Positions 47,341 through 59,372 of a stretch of DNA of 64,000 nucleotides are shown one piece after another; positions within the stretch are counted from its first letter, which is position 1; every line of letters begins with the position of its first letter. The stretch covers positions 3,698,358-3,762,357 of the forward strand of contig CM043959.1 of NCBI GenBank assembly GCA_014529385.2, given 5' to 3'. Source of the stretch: Adiantum capillus-veneris. Lineage: Eukaryota > Streptophyta > Polypodiopsida > Polypodiales > Pteridaceae. Under the pieces are notes generated by a model that was not told the origin of the DNA, ran no database searches, and worked only from the letters and a program-made list of their open reading frames with translations. Made by a program: the position numbers and the translations under genes.

Positions 47341-49560
47341 GAGTCCTATACCATTAGGGATGATAAAAAATGAAGAACTTTATCTTTCTTCGTGCGTGTG
47401 TGTGTGTGTGTATGTGTGTGCGCGCGCATGAATGTGTGTGTGTTAATATTGCCAAACAAGATGATTTTGGTCTGGTGCATTCTTCTTGTGTTTACTCTTT
47501 AATTGTAGCTATAGTATGGCTATTCAAGCCTTATCATCTACTCTTACTTGCTCAATTTCTTGTGGCTCATTGACATTTTCTCATATTTTCGTATACCTCC
47601 TCTTATCTTTTGCTAAAAAAATTCATAAACCATGAGATCAAATGTAAAGTACAAGGAATTTTTAAAGGAATGGTGGATTTTCACTCCAAGCATAAGGTGA
47701 TGGGGCCTTTGGTGAAAGACAATCTACATCGAATTCTGGTTTGTGGTCTCAATGATGGAAGGAAAGAGATGAAACTCTTTAGCAATGTGTCAATAACAAA
47801 GCAAAACTCGCTTGATCTTCATCAATCCAAAATATGCAAGATAAAAGTAAATTATTCTCAGCTTTACTCATGTCCAATGTATTCTTTCATTCCCACCTTC
47901 AATCTTGATTTATCTTGATATAGAAGTCTTGATATTTGAAAAACCCCTTAGCCTCTCCAAAATTGAATATTTGCCCTCACGCCTATCTATTTAGGATATA
48001 AAGTATTTTCACACACCACAGTGTCCATAAGTTATGACACATCCACCCACACCCTACTTTGTATGTCCCTCTCCTAATTGAAGTGTTTAGTTGAAGGGAT
48101 TGGTAAAGATTGACCTTTGGTTGTGTTGTGTAAGAGAGTGAGCCACAGAGAAGAGACCTTTGAGTAAAGGGATACATAATGAGCATGTGGATGTCATTTG
48201 AGTGTGACCTGTGTGTGTTTGGTTGAAGATTCATTGTGTGCCATGTCCTAGTCCACAAAATTAGCTAGGTGATGCCCCATTTTGTCTCTCATTGTGCTAG
48301 TCGAATTTCCCTAATGGGACCAATGCACTCAAATTATCTACCTCACCACCTAGACATTCTCTCTACCTACCTTCACAAAAGAGAGTCCGTGAAAGTTGAC
48401 ATCCTTGCTTGCTCTAGACCAGACATAGAGCAACATACAATCATTAAACGACTTCAAAACTAACCTCAATTTTTTGAATTGTAACCCATATATAAAGAAA
48501 AACAAACTAGCATTTCATATATACTTGAAGCAATAACCTATGAGACAAAATAATAAAGGGATATAAAGCTTAAAAGAAAAAAAATAACAAACCTCTACTC
48601 CATAAGGTCAAAGATGTATGTCATGAAAAAGGATGAAATGCTCACTAATCATATAGCGATCCAGTATGTGATAAGCTCGCCAAGTTGCCTCCTCTTTGCA
48701 TCAAGAAGGTGCACAAGATGTGATGAGACAAGGACATGGTCACTATCCATAGCCACTCATAAGTGATCAGAATCAACACATGCACAATGGAGCGGTGCCA
48801 CATCCCAACTCAAGCACATCTCCTCCTTCAAGAAAGATAATATCCATATAACATACCAAAAAGGTTTGAATTCTTTCCGTTCTCCAACTCCAATCATGAC
48901 ATCCCACACGTCTAGCTCTACTATTTAGATGACATGTGATGGTAGACCAGTGTAGCCATGGGACACAAGCGTAGTGGCCCAAAAATAAAATGACAAGCCG
49001 CCAAATAGATACAAGGCTCACAATCTCATTGACAAACCAAAAAGGGGATAGAAGTAAAGCACTAGAAGCCAGAAAAAAATCTTATGAGCATCATCAATGC
49101 AAATATAAGAGCATAAGTATAAACATATGAGATTATTACCATAGATATAGAGCCCATGCACTCAATAAACTGCAACACAAGTATCATTTACACAAAATAA
49201 CAACCTATTTAAACACAAATCAACAATGACTACCTTCAGGTATTCAAATTGATCAAGTACGTTGTGATTGTTGTTGCTTGCTTGCTAATAAACCTAAACT
49301 CCATCTTCAAATACTACTATGGATGTAAAGCCTAGAACATGCTTGCTAGTACACCTAAACTACATCTTTACCATGATTTCTATATATTATTTTGGAGAAT
49401 ACAGGCACCACAAATGTGGAAGAAAAAAACAAATCACATACTAAAATAAGACTACTTAGCGCAGATAAAGTGACACTCTTAGGCAAAAAGTGTTTAGATG
49501 AAGTGCGAGGGGATCCTCCAGATGAAGTGATCTTGGCTTGCATCCTCATAACACATCCAA
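47341..49560. other. Unrecognised sequence
   Basis: A (GT)n/(GC)n tract lies at 47397-47441. A 102-residue plus-strand frame (47610-47918) and several shorter frames on both strands resemble no family I know. No gene is called. Confidence 0.4.
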
Positions 49561-51250
49561 AGCCTATTCCAAACACATCAAGCTTGAGGTAATCCTCCAG
49601 ATGAAGTGACCTATCTTCATCCAAAATTGTATCAATATGTGGGGATAGCCATGCACCATGATGAGGATACCTAGGTCTTCTACCCTCCTTGTGAAGTGGT
49701 CCCTTGGATGCATTGCTTGTAGGATTGTGGGTAAAATAAGGCCAAGAAGCCGTAGGTTTCTTGAAAGAAAATCCACAATGAGATTCTGAAGCAAAGATTG
49801 TTGGATTATGTATGTACTATTCTTTTGAACATGTATGTCTGGTGTGGTCCTCTTGCGCAGGAATAGATTGTTTTTATGAGGCTCTCTTCTTGGAATGGGG
49901 TTTCATGAGATGCTTTTAATGTAGGATATGTGGTTGGGATGAGATCAATGACTAACCCCAAACACGCTAGTACAAAGAGTTTCATATGTCAAATCACTTG
50001 AGTCCGAGAGTGTGCAAATTAAATAAAGAAAGACTTGAGTGCGTAGATAAGGAGGGAAGCAACAAAGAGGAGAGACTTATAGTTTTTTTAGCACATGCAA
50101 TAACAAAGCATGTACAATGATTGGAGCCATCAACAAGGGAACACAGATTCAGGATGATCGAATAGAGTAGATTCAACTGCCTATATGCACATCCTCAAAG
50201 CTAATGTTGCAATTGATGCACAAAGTTGGAAGTGGCATACCCATGTATCCTTGAAGATTGTGCTACTATTGGAGCCATCAAAAAGGGAAAGCAGATCCAT
50301 TATGAGATTTTGATTAAGGTGTTGTGGTGAAGTATGTTTTGTTGTGTGTTTCCCTTGTAGATATGTATGTCATGCGTGGTGCTTGTTTCCAAGTCCAAAG
50401 TGCCCTACAAGAGCTCCTTTCTTGTGATGTCATCTCTTGAAATGCTATGATTATAGATTTCGTGATGTGTACTTCTCTTGCAAACATGCATGTGAAGTGC
50501 AGTGCTTTATGCTGACAAACAGTGTCCAAGAGAAGCTCCCTTCTCACAACATCATCTTTAGGAGTCCTCTCATTGTAGAATATGCTCAAAATGGGCCAAA
50601 TCAACAATTATTTCGAACATATGCAGCATGAGGGAATCCTTCCAAATGAAGGGGACTATCTGGGCATCCTCAAATCCTCTGCTGCAATTGGAGCCTTTGA
50701 CAAGGCAAAGCAAATCTTTGATGAGATTTTCACTTAGGGACTATTGGAACATGTTGCATTTACTGTCGCCCTTGTGGATATGTAGCCCCTAGTGTTTTTG
50801 TTACAATCGGTAGCTTGAGACTCCCAATGTCTTCCAATCTTCCAAGGTTTGGTGACTTGTACAAATGCTTGCGAGGATCAGCCTACCGTACAAAATCCGA
50901 TTACTATTACTTTTCCATTGAAACTTAAACATGTACAATGATTATTTACAATATGGAAGCTATGGTGACGGGATATACTTTAAAAGGGCAAGGTCACTTG
51001 GCTCTATATTGGTCTAAACATATGTAGCATGATGACAATTCTCCAAACAGACTTAACCTATGACTACATCCTACAATCCTAGGACTAGATCGTGAAAAGT
51101 GTCTGTTACAATAGGCGCTATTTCCCAAGGGTAAGCACATTCACAATGAGAGGTTGGTGCAAGGCTTCTAAGAGCACAATGTAGTGCGTACTTGTGATGC
51201 TCTTCCCCACACATAAATTGTCCTATACAAGCTACTAGGCCACTAGGCTA
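49561..51250 (+). pseudogene. Pentatricopeptide-repeat (PPR) pseudogene
   Basis: PPR units can be read in all three frames with stops between them. Examples are KIHNEILKQRLLDYVCTILL then NMYVWCGPLAQ (about 49770-49860), SLVDMYVMRGACFQVQSAL then QELLSCDVIS (about 50355-50450), GILKSSAAIGAFDKAKQIFD then EIF (about 50670-50730), and a unit reading '..IGAISQG..IHNERLVQGF' (about 51115-51170). These match the P/L/S-type consensus 'xxLVDMYAKCGxLxxAxxVFxxLPxRDVVSWN'. At least six frame changes or stops make the gene dead. PPR proteins normally edit or process organelle RNA. No DYW domain was found. Confidence 0.75.
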
Positions 51251-51288
51251 TAGAATGGAAATGGCCACTAGGCTATAGAATGGAAATT
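51238..51288 (+). repeat. Short tandem duplication
   Basis: 'ccactaggctatagaatggaaat' occurs twice in a row. Confidence 0.85.
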
Positions 51289-51455
51289 GCACGATGACTT
51301 CTAAATGGAGATCTACCAATACACCTCAGCAATCATGGTATCCATGAGTATCTCCAAATTGAATTCAAGAATTTCCTCCTGGGTACTCATGGCACACTAG
51401 CTAGTAGTATGGCACAAAGCAGCATGTTTCAAAGAGAATAAAGTGAGACCTTTGT

Positions 51456-52202
51456 CTAGCAGTCCAAGTCTAGGGGGGCTCGCCAGATAGTGAGGATTCC
51501 AAGATCATCCAGATGGCGCCAGCGACGCGGCAGTGAGGGGCGCGGGATGTCGGCGAAGAGAAGGCCATGCAGCGGCAGAAGCGCCAGGCAGTCGTCCGTC
51601 ACCAGCCGCTGCTCGTAAGACATCACAATCAGCGAGTGGGGCCCGCTCACCCGCCGGATGCACCCGCACAGGTGCGCCACCGACTCCACGTCGTACAGCA
51701 CGTCCGACATCAGCACCAGATCGAACGCCTCCGCGTCCGCCTCCCCGGCTGCCTCACCCCACTCCAGCCCTTTCACATGCACCCGCCGCTCATGTAGCCC
51801 ATTTGCGCTCACATTGGCCTGCAGCACCGTCAGCAGTTGGCCAGGGCGGTCGGTCAGCACAACCTCGCCGGCGCCCAGCAGCGCCGCCGTCAGCCCTGGC
51901 AGGCCGGTGCAGCCGGCCCCCAGCTCGATGACGCGGGTGGCGTCTGTCATCTGTATTTGGCCCGCCGCCGCTGTTCTCACCAGCCATTCTGCCAGCAGCA
52001 GCGCGCTGTGCCACATCCAGGCGCCTGTCATGCACTTGCCTGACCCTGCCTCCTCCAGATGCTGCGCCTGCCTCACTACCACCCTCACGCTGCCGGCCAC
52101 CTCCACCTCCACCTCTTCCCCCTCCTCCTTCCGTATTCTCATCCTACCTCCTCCTGCCTCCACCCCCTCCCGGCCTTCCTCCTCCTCCTGCGGCTGCTCC
52201 AT
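51456..52202 (-). CDS. METTL21-like protein lysine methyltransferase (Methyltransf_16)
   Basis: An intact, intronless 248-residue frame with ATG at 52202 and TAG at 51456-51458. An acidic N-terminus (residues 1-35) precedes the seven-strand methyltransferase domain. The family entry motif GAWMWHSALLLAEWL is at 60-74, SAM-binding motif I VIELGAGCTGLPG at 91-103, the acidic post-I residue in VVLTD at 114-118, an LEWG motif at 146-149, and DLVLMSDVLYD at 161-171 in the position of the family's (D/E)xx(Y/F) signature. The length matches METTL21-type enzymes, which methylate lysines of chaperones or elongation factors. The exact substrate cannot be told from sequence. The gene is strongly GC-rich, unlike its AT-rich neighbours. 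It is the only plainly intact host gene in the window, with no partner genes beside it. Antisense open frames here are shadows caused by high GC. Confidence 0.85.
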   Translation of the reverse strand: MEQPQEEEEGREGVEAGGGRMRIRKEEGEEVEVEVAGSVRVVVRQAQHLEEAGSGKCMTGAWMWHSALLLAEWLVRTAAAGQIQMTDATRVIELGAGCTGLPGLTAALLGAGEVVLTDRPGQLLTVLQANVSANGLHERRVHVKGLEWGEAAGEADAEAFDLVLMSDVLYDVESVAHLCGCIRRVSGPHSLIVMSYEQRLVTDDCLALLPLHGLLFADIPRPSLPRRWRHLDDLGILTIWRAPLDLDC

Positions 52203-53259
52203 TCAATTATCCCAGTTTTCGTTCGTTTTCTGCCCTCTCTAGTATCGCGCCCACTGAATTGCGAGGGAGGACTCCTTCCTTCTCGAATGTGCACGATCAA
52301 TCATGACGCTGCTCACTCATTGCTGCTGCCCACTTTGGAATGTGTTACTTTATTACCTGTCTATTTATCTATGTATCAAATTCCTACGGACTGGTCCAAG
52401 CAACACCCAACAAGCACTTGTAGACAGTTGGATAAAGCTAGTCGATTAGTGCCACATGGCATGTTATCCTTGCGCATGGCAACTCCAATTGTATAAAGCT
52501 CGTCGATTAGTGCCACATGGCACGTCACCCTTGCACATAGCAACCCCTCTCCACATGCAACAATTATTATCCCTAGGGAACATGATGCTTCGAATGGGTG
52601 TACAACACAAGTTGGAGGAAATTGAAATTTGCATACAAACGACCCATTTCTCAAGTTCCAATTTTGTCAACAAGAGGCAACTTCTTGACTGGACCTACCC
52701 AATGAGTTTCATTTACTCCATGTGGACAATCCACATTGTAGGGTGGAAGCATGTTAACATGTCATGCTTTTTGTGCTAGTTAACATATGCTAACAAACAT
52801 ATTTTGTAAGCATAAGGACAGTGGTGTCTCAAGTCTGTGGGCCTTCATCATCAACTATATAAAGTGTATAAATACTTTTTAAAAATTGGATTGAAGTGTG
52901 TTGTGCTTTCAAATGAGCTTAAAAATTTATGATGAGACGTTACTTTGAAGGTGTGGTGCAGTCATGATACATGGAGGAAAGTAGGGCACAGGGGCCCCAC
53001 AGGTAGGAAAGAGAGGGGGGAGGTGATCGTGAGCTCCAAACAATCCCTTAGTCGCAACTCATCAGGCTGCCCAGGTGGAGAATAGCTCGGCACACCAACC
53101 AACCACCTCTAACGACTCTCTTGACACTCCACCAACAAGGAAGTTGAGGGAAAAATCTTTTGTTGCTTCTCTTATGTCCCGCAAAAGAGTAAAGCTATTT
53201 GAATCCCAAAGATCCCCAATACTAAAGAATATGCATGCAGGGAAGGGAAAGAACGACTC

Positions 53260-53263
<4 letters not shown>
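52203..53263. other. Region upstream of the methyltransferase gene
   Basis: Pyrimidine-rich just upstream of the start codon. A tandem duplication of about 63 bp at 52430-52550 repeats 'aaagctagtcgattagtgccacatggca'. No other gene is recognised. Confidence 0.45.
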
Positions 53264-53313
<50 letters not shown>

Positions 53314-53368
53314 CCGAATGACACCGACTACCTCTCACATTCCACCAGGCTTGTCTGTGTGTGCAGGC

Positions 53369-53436
<68 letters not shown>
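53264..53436 (+). repeat. (CT)n and (GT)n microsatellites
   Basis: (CT)n at 53264-53309 and (GT)n at 53372-53435, separated by unique sequence. Confidence 0.95.
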
Positions 53437-53439
<3 letters not shown>

Positions 53440-53537
53440 TCAATGAGCAGTTATGGTTCAAGGTTGTGCATAAATTACTTGAGAGTTCTTTTCTAGTGGG
53501 GTTGCTTAAAGAAACTCTCTAAGGTGTTAATTGTTTC

Positions 53538-54130
53538 TTGTTGGAATTAGGGTTGCAAGAAAACATACACAACTTGGAGAAGATGAAGGAAGCACAAGGC
53601 ACACAACAGAGAGTGTATTACTTAGTGTGAAACGAAAAGATGGATAGCTCTAAAGTGATGGGCGTATATACAATGCACAGGGAAAAAACCTCCTTAAGAG
53701 GGAAAAAATGCTCCGACGGTCCTAGTGTGTTCACACACATCACTACCACATGTATATGGTAACAAATCCCTCTTGGAGTGATGCGGTGAGAACGAGAGCT
53801 AGCACATGAGTAAAGGGAAATTCCATTCCCTGAGGACATGATCAGTCCACAAAGGGAAGTAAGCCCAAAGCTTTCAGGAAAGCTTCGAACTTCTCATGAG
53901 ACAATGCCCTTGTGAAAAGATCTACAAGGTTGTCATGTGTTGGCACATAAGCCAAGTTGATCTCTCCTGCTGAGAGCCTCTACCTGACACAGTGATAATG
54001 CACCTCAATGTGCTTTGTGCGAGCATGAAAAACTGTGTTCCTCGCAATTGCCAATGCGCTCTGACTGTCAGTGTAGATAGTGTTGACAGTGTCCTGTCCA
54101 ACACCCAAATCAATGGTAAGGCGTGTAAGG
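53538..54130 (-). mobile_element. Truncated copia element, 3' LTR and RNase H end
   Basis: The LTR at 53538-53764 (minus strand TGTTACCATATACATG..CCAACA, 227 bp) is of the same family as the complete element at 54292. Right of it, on the minus strand, is the 3' end of pol: RNase H pieces NTIYTDSQSALAIARNTVFH and RTKHIEVHYHCVR, then LVDLFTRALSHEKFEAF towards the LTR. Similarity stops near 54130, after LGVGQD, so the rest of the element is missing. Confidence 0.85.
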
Positions 54131-54291
54131 TCCCCAACTTTTGGGTCTCTTCTAAAAATAAGAAAAATAGCTTTCAATATCTATTTTTCCAAATTTTGAC
54201 TTAAGATGCTTGATTAACAGTATATTGAAAGGTTCTAAAGTAAAAAGCAAGGTTGTTTCCCAGTTCCAGTAGGTTAAAGACACGTTTGGTT
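54131..54291. other. AT-rich target sequence left of the complete copia
   Basis: No gene. Ends with the pentamer TGGTT (54287-54291), which recurs right of the element at 59368. Confidence 0.6.
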
Positions 54292-54506
54292 TGTTACCAT
54301 ATACATGTGGTAGTGATGTGGGTAAACACACTAGGACCGCTGTGGCATTTTTTCCCTCTTTACCCATGCATTGTATATACGTCCATCACTCTGTAGGGCT
54401 ATCTATCTTTCCATTGCACACTAAGTAACACACTCTCTATTGTGTGCCTTGAGATTCCTTCGTCTTCTCCAAGGTGTGTGTGTTTCTCTGCAACCATATT
54501 CCAACA
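54292..54506 (+). repeat. 5' LTR of the complete copia element
   Basis: 215 bp, TG..CA termini, TATA-like 'gtatatacg' near 54372 and the primer-binding site 3 bp downstream. Confidence 0.93.
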
Positions 54507-54508
54507 AT

Positions 54509-54520
54509 TGGTATCAGAGC
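54509..54520 (+). promoter_or_regulatory. tRNA-iMet primer-binding site
   Basis: TGGTATCAGAGC two bases after the LTR CA end. Confidence 0.93.
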
Positions 54521-54868
54521 AGGTTGCGTCCTCTCGAGCTTAGTCGCCAGCAGCTCCAGCACACACCTACTCATTTTCTCCGATTTCAGTGAGCTTTGGC
54601 GAACGTTTGCAAGTCGACAAAAATTTCGAGAGAGCTGGTGGAGCTCGGTCTACTCAGATTTCTGATTCGGGCTCATTTCGGTCTCCGTTCCCACTACAGG
54701 CGTACTGCACATGCTATTTTGTCATTTTGTGCAGAATTTATGTTAGTGCCATTGTTTTGCATATCATGTGTTTTTACAGTCTTCCACGGTTTGTGCTTAT
54801 AGCACGTGTTGTACCCGCTTTATTTCTCCTCTTTTCGGGTAGTTTTCACATCAGGTGCAGCATTTACC

Positions 54869-55888
54869 ATGGCTGACAACAACACAAATGTGTTCAAGAT
54901 GTTTGTTGTTGAGGATATATTGGATGGGGACAATTACCCTATGTGGGCTTACATGATGCAACATGTTCTTGTGTCAAAGGGCGTTTGGAATATTGTGCAG
55001 GGCATTGATGTACATCCTGGTTCTGAGGATGCAGGCGATGTTGAAGATGTGGCAGGTCTTGCTGCAAGGTTTGCTGCTATTAGAGTTGTGTTGCCTATGA
55101 CAGAACAATCTCGTTGGAATGTAAAGGATACGTAGGCTTATGCATTGATTGTTTTGTCTGTGAAGCGCACCATTGTTCCTCACATTTGTTCAGCAAAATC
55201 TACAAAACAGGCTTGGGATATTTTGGCTGGTATTTATGCAAGTCGCAATGAGGCTAAAATTGCTTTGCTGCGTAAAGAGCTAGAGTCGAAGATTATGCAT
55301 GAGGAAGATAATATGAACACTTTCCTTGCTGGTGTCAAGGATATCAATGAGAAATTTATTTTTGCAAGTGAAGTCATTCAGACATTTCCCTTGTGCAGAT
55401 TTTTCCTGATGCCTTACTAGATTCTTACCAAACTTTTGCTAGTACTTGGAGACTTATGACCCAAGGAAATCCTGAAATTGTCAAGTTTTGATGCACTATG
55501 CACATTGTTGTTGCAAGAGTCGCTTTCCAAAAAAAACAGGACTAGAAAGCGTGCAGTTGAGAAATCTTTTATTGCTTCTCATAGAAAGGGTGGTAACAGC
55601 AATGCATCCACTTCTTATGATTCTAGTGCAAGTGGCAAAACTTCTGTTCCCAATGCTTCTGATGGAAGCACTTCGTCTGGCAATTCTGGTGATAAGGGCA
55701 AAAAGAAGATACGTTGCCATTATTGTAAAGCTGATGATCACTTGATCAAGCAGTGTCCTAAGTTGAAGGCCAAAGAGGCTAAGAAGAGAGAGGGTGGTTC
55801 CACTGCAAATGCTGGTTCCACTACAAATGCAGTCATTGTTGAGTCTTCTGTGAAACAAGATTGTAATGTTGATATTGATGTAGAATGA
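54869..55888 (+). pseudogene. copia gag, broken
   Basis: ATG at 54869 opens MADNNTNVFKMF. DGDNYPMWAYMMQHVL is the N-terminal gag motif. A TAG at 55133-55135 interrupts the frame, and two compensating frameshifts near 55390 and 55480 remove and restore it. The zinc knuckle CHYCKADDHLIKQC (CX2CX4HX4C) is intact near 55713-55755. The gag would coat element RNA in virus-like particles; here it cannot be made whole. Confidence 0.85.
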
Positions 55889-55936
55889 GCTTTTAGTGTA
55901 GAGTGCACTTACAATCATGTTGTCCATGATGCATGA

Positions 55937-58900
55937 ATGCCAGTTGCTTCAGATTCACAAGTGTGGTATTTCAACAGTGGTGCTACAAAGCATATTACCT
56001 CACATCGTGAATTGTTCACCTCTCTCGAGTCTCTCCCTCATGGGAATTTAGTCACTTGTGCCAACAATGCCTCTTATCCTGTTCAGGGAGTTGGAAAGAT
56101 TGTGCTTACTGCTACAAATGGTAGTTCTTTCACACTTGTTGATGCACTTTATGTACGTGGGATCAAGAAGAATCTTTTGTCTGTATCTACCCTTGCTAGA
56201 CTTGGACTTGTAGTCAAATTTGTGGATGACAAATGTACAGTTCATGATCTCAGTTTTGGTGATGAAATTGTTGTATCTAGTCTTTTGTGCCGTGGACTGT
56301 ATAAGCTCACTTTGTATGACAAGTGTGGACAAAATTTTGTAAAAGCAGTTGCATATTCGAGGGCTATTTCAGATGCAAAACTTTGGCATGCACGTTTTGG
56401 TCATCTGAATTTTGCCAGTTTGCTGCGTTTGCAAAAATATGATATGGTTTCTTCTATGCCGCCTCTTGAAGCACCTGTCAAACATGGTTGTGAAGTTTGT
56501 ATTTTGGGTAAGATGCAGCATTTGAAGTTTCCAAAGGATGGTTTAGTTAGGGCCACATGCAGGTTGCAGCTTGTGCATAGTGATGTTTGAAGGCCCATGC
56601 AAACTCCGTCCTTGGTCAATTACCTTTACTTTGTGACTTTCATTGGTGATTACTTCAAGCATGCATGGGTATTTCTCCTTAAAGCGAAGTCCGAAGTTTT
56701 TATGTGCTTCAAACAATTTCTGGCTATGGCTGAAAATGTATCGAAATGTACTATGGGCACCCTCCGTTCCGATTGAGGGGGGATTTATATGTCTCATGAA
56801 TTTAATGCATTTATGTCTAGTCGTGGGATAAAACACCAATGTACAGTGCCTTATACACCTCAGAAAAATGGTATTGCTGAGAGGAAAACTAGGTCACTTA
56901 CGAAAATGGCACGATGTATGGTCAAAAGTCAAGCTTTACCGTATTCTTTTTGGCTTGAGGCCATCATGTGTGCCACTTATGTACTTAACAGGTGTCCTAT
57001 GAAATCTTTGCAGTCCATTACTCCATAAGAAGCATGGCATGATAGAAAGCCTTCAATTGAGCACAGGAGTGTTTTTGGATGTTTGGCATATGCTTCGGTG
57101 CCACAAACAAAACGCAAAAAATTGGATGATAAGGATGTCAAAATGTATTTTTAGTTGGTTATAGTGCTGAAAGAAAAGGTTACAGGTTGTATCATCCGCA
57201 AACAAAGAGTATTCTGGTTTCACGGGATACAGTGTTTGTGGAAGTTTCTGTTCAGCCCTTGCTGTCATGTACTAGAGATAGTAATGTAAGCTCACGGGAC
57301 ATTTATGACACTTTGTTGCCTCTTTTCAATGGTGGAAATACAAATGTAAGTTCTAATGAGGCAAATGTACAGCCTATGGGGGTTCTGAAAATGTTACAGA
57401 TTAGCCTATTACTGATGCAGATGTACATGATGTACTTGATGAGGAAAGGGCTGAAAATGAGCAGGATAGAGGTATGCCAAAATGGCTAGTTCATACATTG
57501 CGTGACAGTAAATTGGATGCACCTTTGTCTAGTCGTACTCGTTCAAGCTCTCACCATGTATCTTATGCATCAGATTGTTATGCTTTGGTTGTGTCTAGCT
57601 TACATGATGTTGAGGAACCTCTCTCTTTTGATGAAGAACAAAATTCAAAAAATTGGATGGCTGCTATGCAATCAGAATATGATGCACTTATAGAAAATGA
57701 CACATGGAATTTATGTGATTTGCCTCCTGGCAAAAAGGCCGTTGGTACCAAGTGGGTTTACAAGTTGAAATGCAAGCCGGATGGTGAGATTGATCGCCAT
57801 AAGACTCGACTTGTTGCAAAGGGTTATGCACAGCAAAAAGGCATAGATTATGAAGAGACTTTTGCTCCCACTGGTCGTATGACTGTTATGCATTTTCTTT
57901 GTGCATTGGCATCTCATTTTGGTTGGGAGGTACATCAATCAGACATTGTTACTGCTTTCTTCAATGGTAACATATTTGAGGAAGTTTATGTAACACAGCC
58001 TCGCGGTTTTGTCATAAAAGGACAAGAGGACAAAGTGTGCAGATGTAAGAAGGCTTTGTATGGGTTGAAGAAATCTCCTCGTGCTTGGTATGAGAAAGCT
58101 GACACTCATTTGGTCAAACAAGACTTTCGTAACAGTCCAGCAGAAAGAACATTGTATGTAAAGCATGAGGGTGATGTACTTTTCATTGTGGTTCTTTATG
58201 TCGATGATTTGCTGACCACTGGACCAAATGAGAGACATATTGCTGAATTTAAGGCTTATTTGAATGTGACTTTCAAGATGAAAGATTTGGGGATGTTGTA
58301 TCATTACTTGGGTATACATTTTAAGCAGTGTGATGGTGGTATTGCCTTGTGTCAAAAAAGTTACATAGAGACATTGCTATGTAAGTTTGGACTTGAGGAT
58401 TGAAAACCTATTGCCACTCCCATGGAAACAGGTTTGAAGTTGAGTCTACATGATGCTGGTGATCCTGCTGATGTCACTCTTTATCAAACTGTTGTTGGCT
58501 ACCTCATTTATGTATGCAACACGAGGCCGGATGTTCAGTTTGCAGTCTCACAAGTCATCATATTTATGCATAGCCCAGGGTCTAAGCATTGGCAAGCTGT
58601 CAAGAGGATTTTTTGCTAACTTAGTGGCACTCTACATCTTGACTTGTTTTATCCCAAGGCGGGATCATTGCCGCCAAACTTACATGCTTTTTCAGACTCA
58701 GATTGGGCTGGTCATTTTGACACTTGAGTTATGAGGCTGAGTACAGGGCAGTCTTCACAGCTACGGTTGAGTGTGTATGGCTCAGATGCCTTATGGCTTA
58801 TTTGGGTGTTGGATAGGACACTACCAACACTATCTACACTGACAGTCAAAGCGCATTGGTAGTTGTGAGAAACCAAGTTTTTCATGCTCGCACAAAGCAT

Positions 58901-59061
58901 GTTGAGGTGCATTACCACTATATCAGGGAGAGGCTTTCAGCAAGAGAGATCAACTTGGTTTAGGTGCCAACACAGGACAACCTTGCAGATCTTTTCACAA
59001 AGGCATTGTCTCGTGAGAAGCTCGAAGCTTTTCGCAAAGCTTGGGCTTACTCCCCTTTTTA
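55937..59061 (+). pseudogene. copia pol (protease, integrase, reverse transcriptase, RNase H), broken
   Basis: Domains in order: protease WYFNSGATKHIT (about 55967-56000), where the catalytic Asp of DSGA is Asn; GAG-pre-integrase LWHARFGHLNF (about 56380); integrase with HQCTVPYTPQKNGIAER (about 56836-56885), split by stops at 56588 and 56775; reverse transcriptase 57600-58403 with WVYKLKCKPDG, VHQSDIVTAFFNG and the catalytic YVDDLL (about 58197); RNase H pieces to 59061 with TIYTDSQSAL and DNLADLFTKALSREK. The frame shifts between 57030 and 57474, and stops at 58401 and about 58619 break the C-terminal part. Confidence 0.85.
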
Positions 59062-59130
59062 GATTGATCATGTCCTTAGGGCATGTCACTTCCCTTTACT
59101 CATGTGCCAGATGTCGTTCACCGCATCACT

Positions 59131-59142
59131 CCAGGGGGGATT
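59131..59142 (+). promoter_or_regulatory. Polypurine tract
   Basis: CCAGGGGGGATT directly before the 3' LTR, the usual plus-strand priming site. Confidence 0.85.
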
Positions 59143-59367
59143 TGTTACCATATACATGTGGTACAGATGTGTGTGATTACACTAGGACCACCGGGGCATT
59201 TTTTCCCTCTTTAGGAGGTTTTTCCCCCGTGCATTGTATATATGCACATCACTCTAGGGCTATCTATCTTTCCATTGCACACTAAGTAACACACTCTATA
59301 TTGTGTGCTTTGAGCTTCCTTCATCTTCTCCAAGCTGTGTGCGTTTCTCTACAACCCTATTCCAACA
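59143..59367 (+). repeat. 3' LTR of the complete copia element
   Basis: 225 bp, TG..CA termini, followed by the target duplication TGGTT at 59368-59372. Confidence 0.93.
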
Positions 59368-59372
59368 TGGTT

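Larger units (their letters stand above)
54292..59367 (+). mobile_element. Complete Ty1/copia LTR retrotransposon with TSD TGGTT
   Basis: 5' LTR 54292-54506 (215 bp), tRNA-iMet primer-binding site TGGTATCAGAGC at 54509-54520, gag, protease, integrase, reverse transcriptase and RNase H in copia order, polypurine tract CCAGGGGGGATT at 59131-59142, 3' LTR 59143-59367 (225 bp). Both LTRs start TGTTACCATATACATG and end TTCCAACA. The 5-bp target duplication TGGTT is perfect. The LTRs differ at several sites and by a 10-bp length difference, and the coding part has many stops, so insertion is not very recent and the element is not autonomous now. Confidence 0.95.

Noticed and set aside
47610-47918. 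102-residue frame as a possible small gene
   Set aside because: No ATG context, domain or partner exon can be supported.
51533-52242. Plus-strand open frames of 132 and 194 residues
   Set aside because: They lie antisense to the GC-rich methyltransferase gene and have Ala/Pro/Ser-rich composition typical of shadow frames.
53075-53496. 123- and 78-residue frames with SLSLSL and VCVCVC
   Set aside because: Translations of (CT)n and (GT)n tracts.
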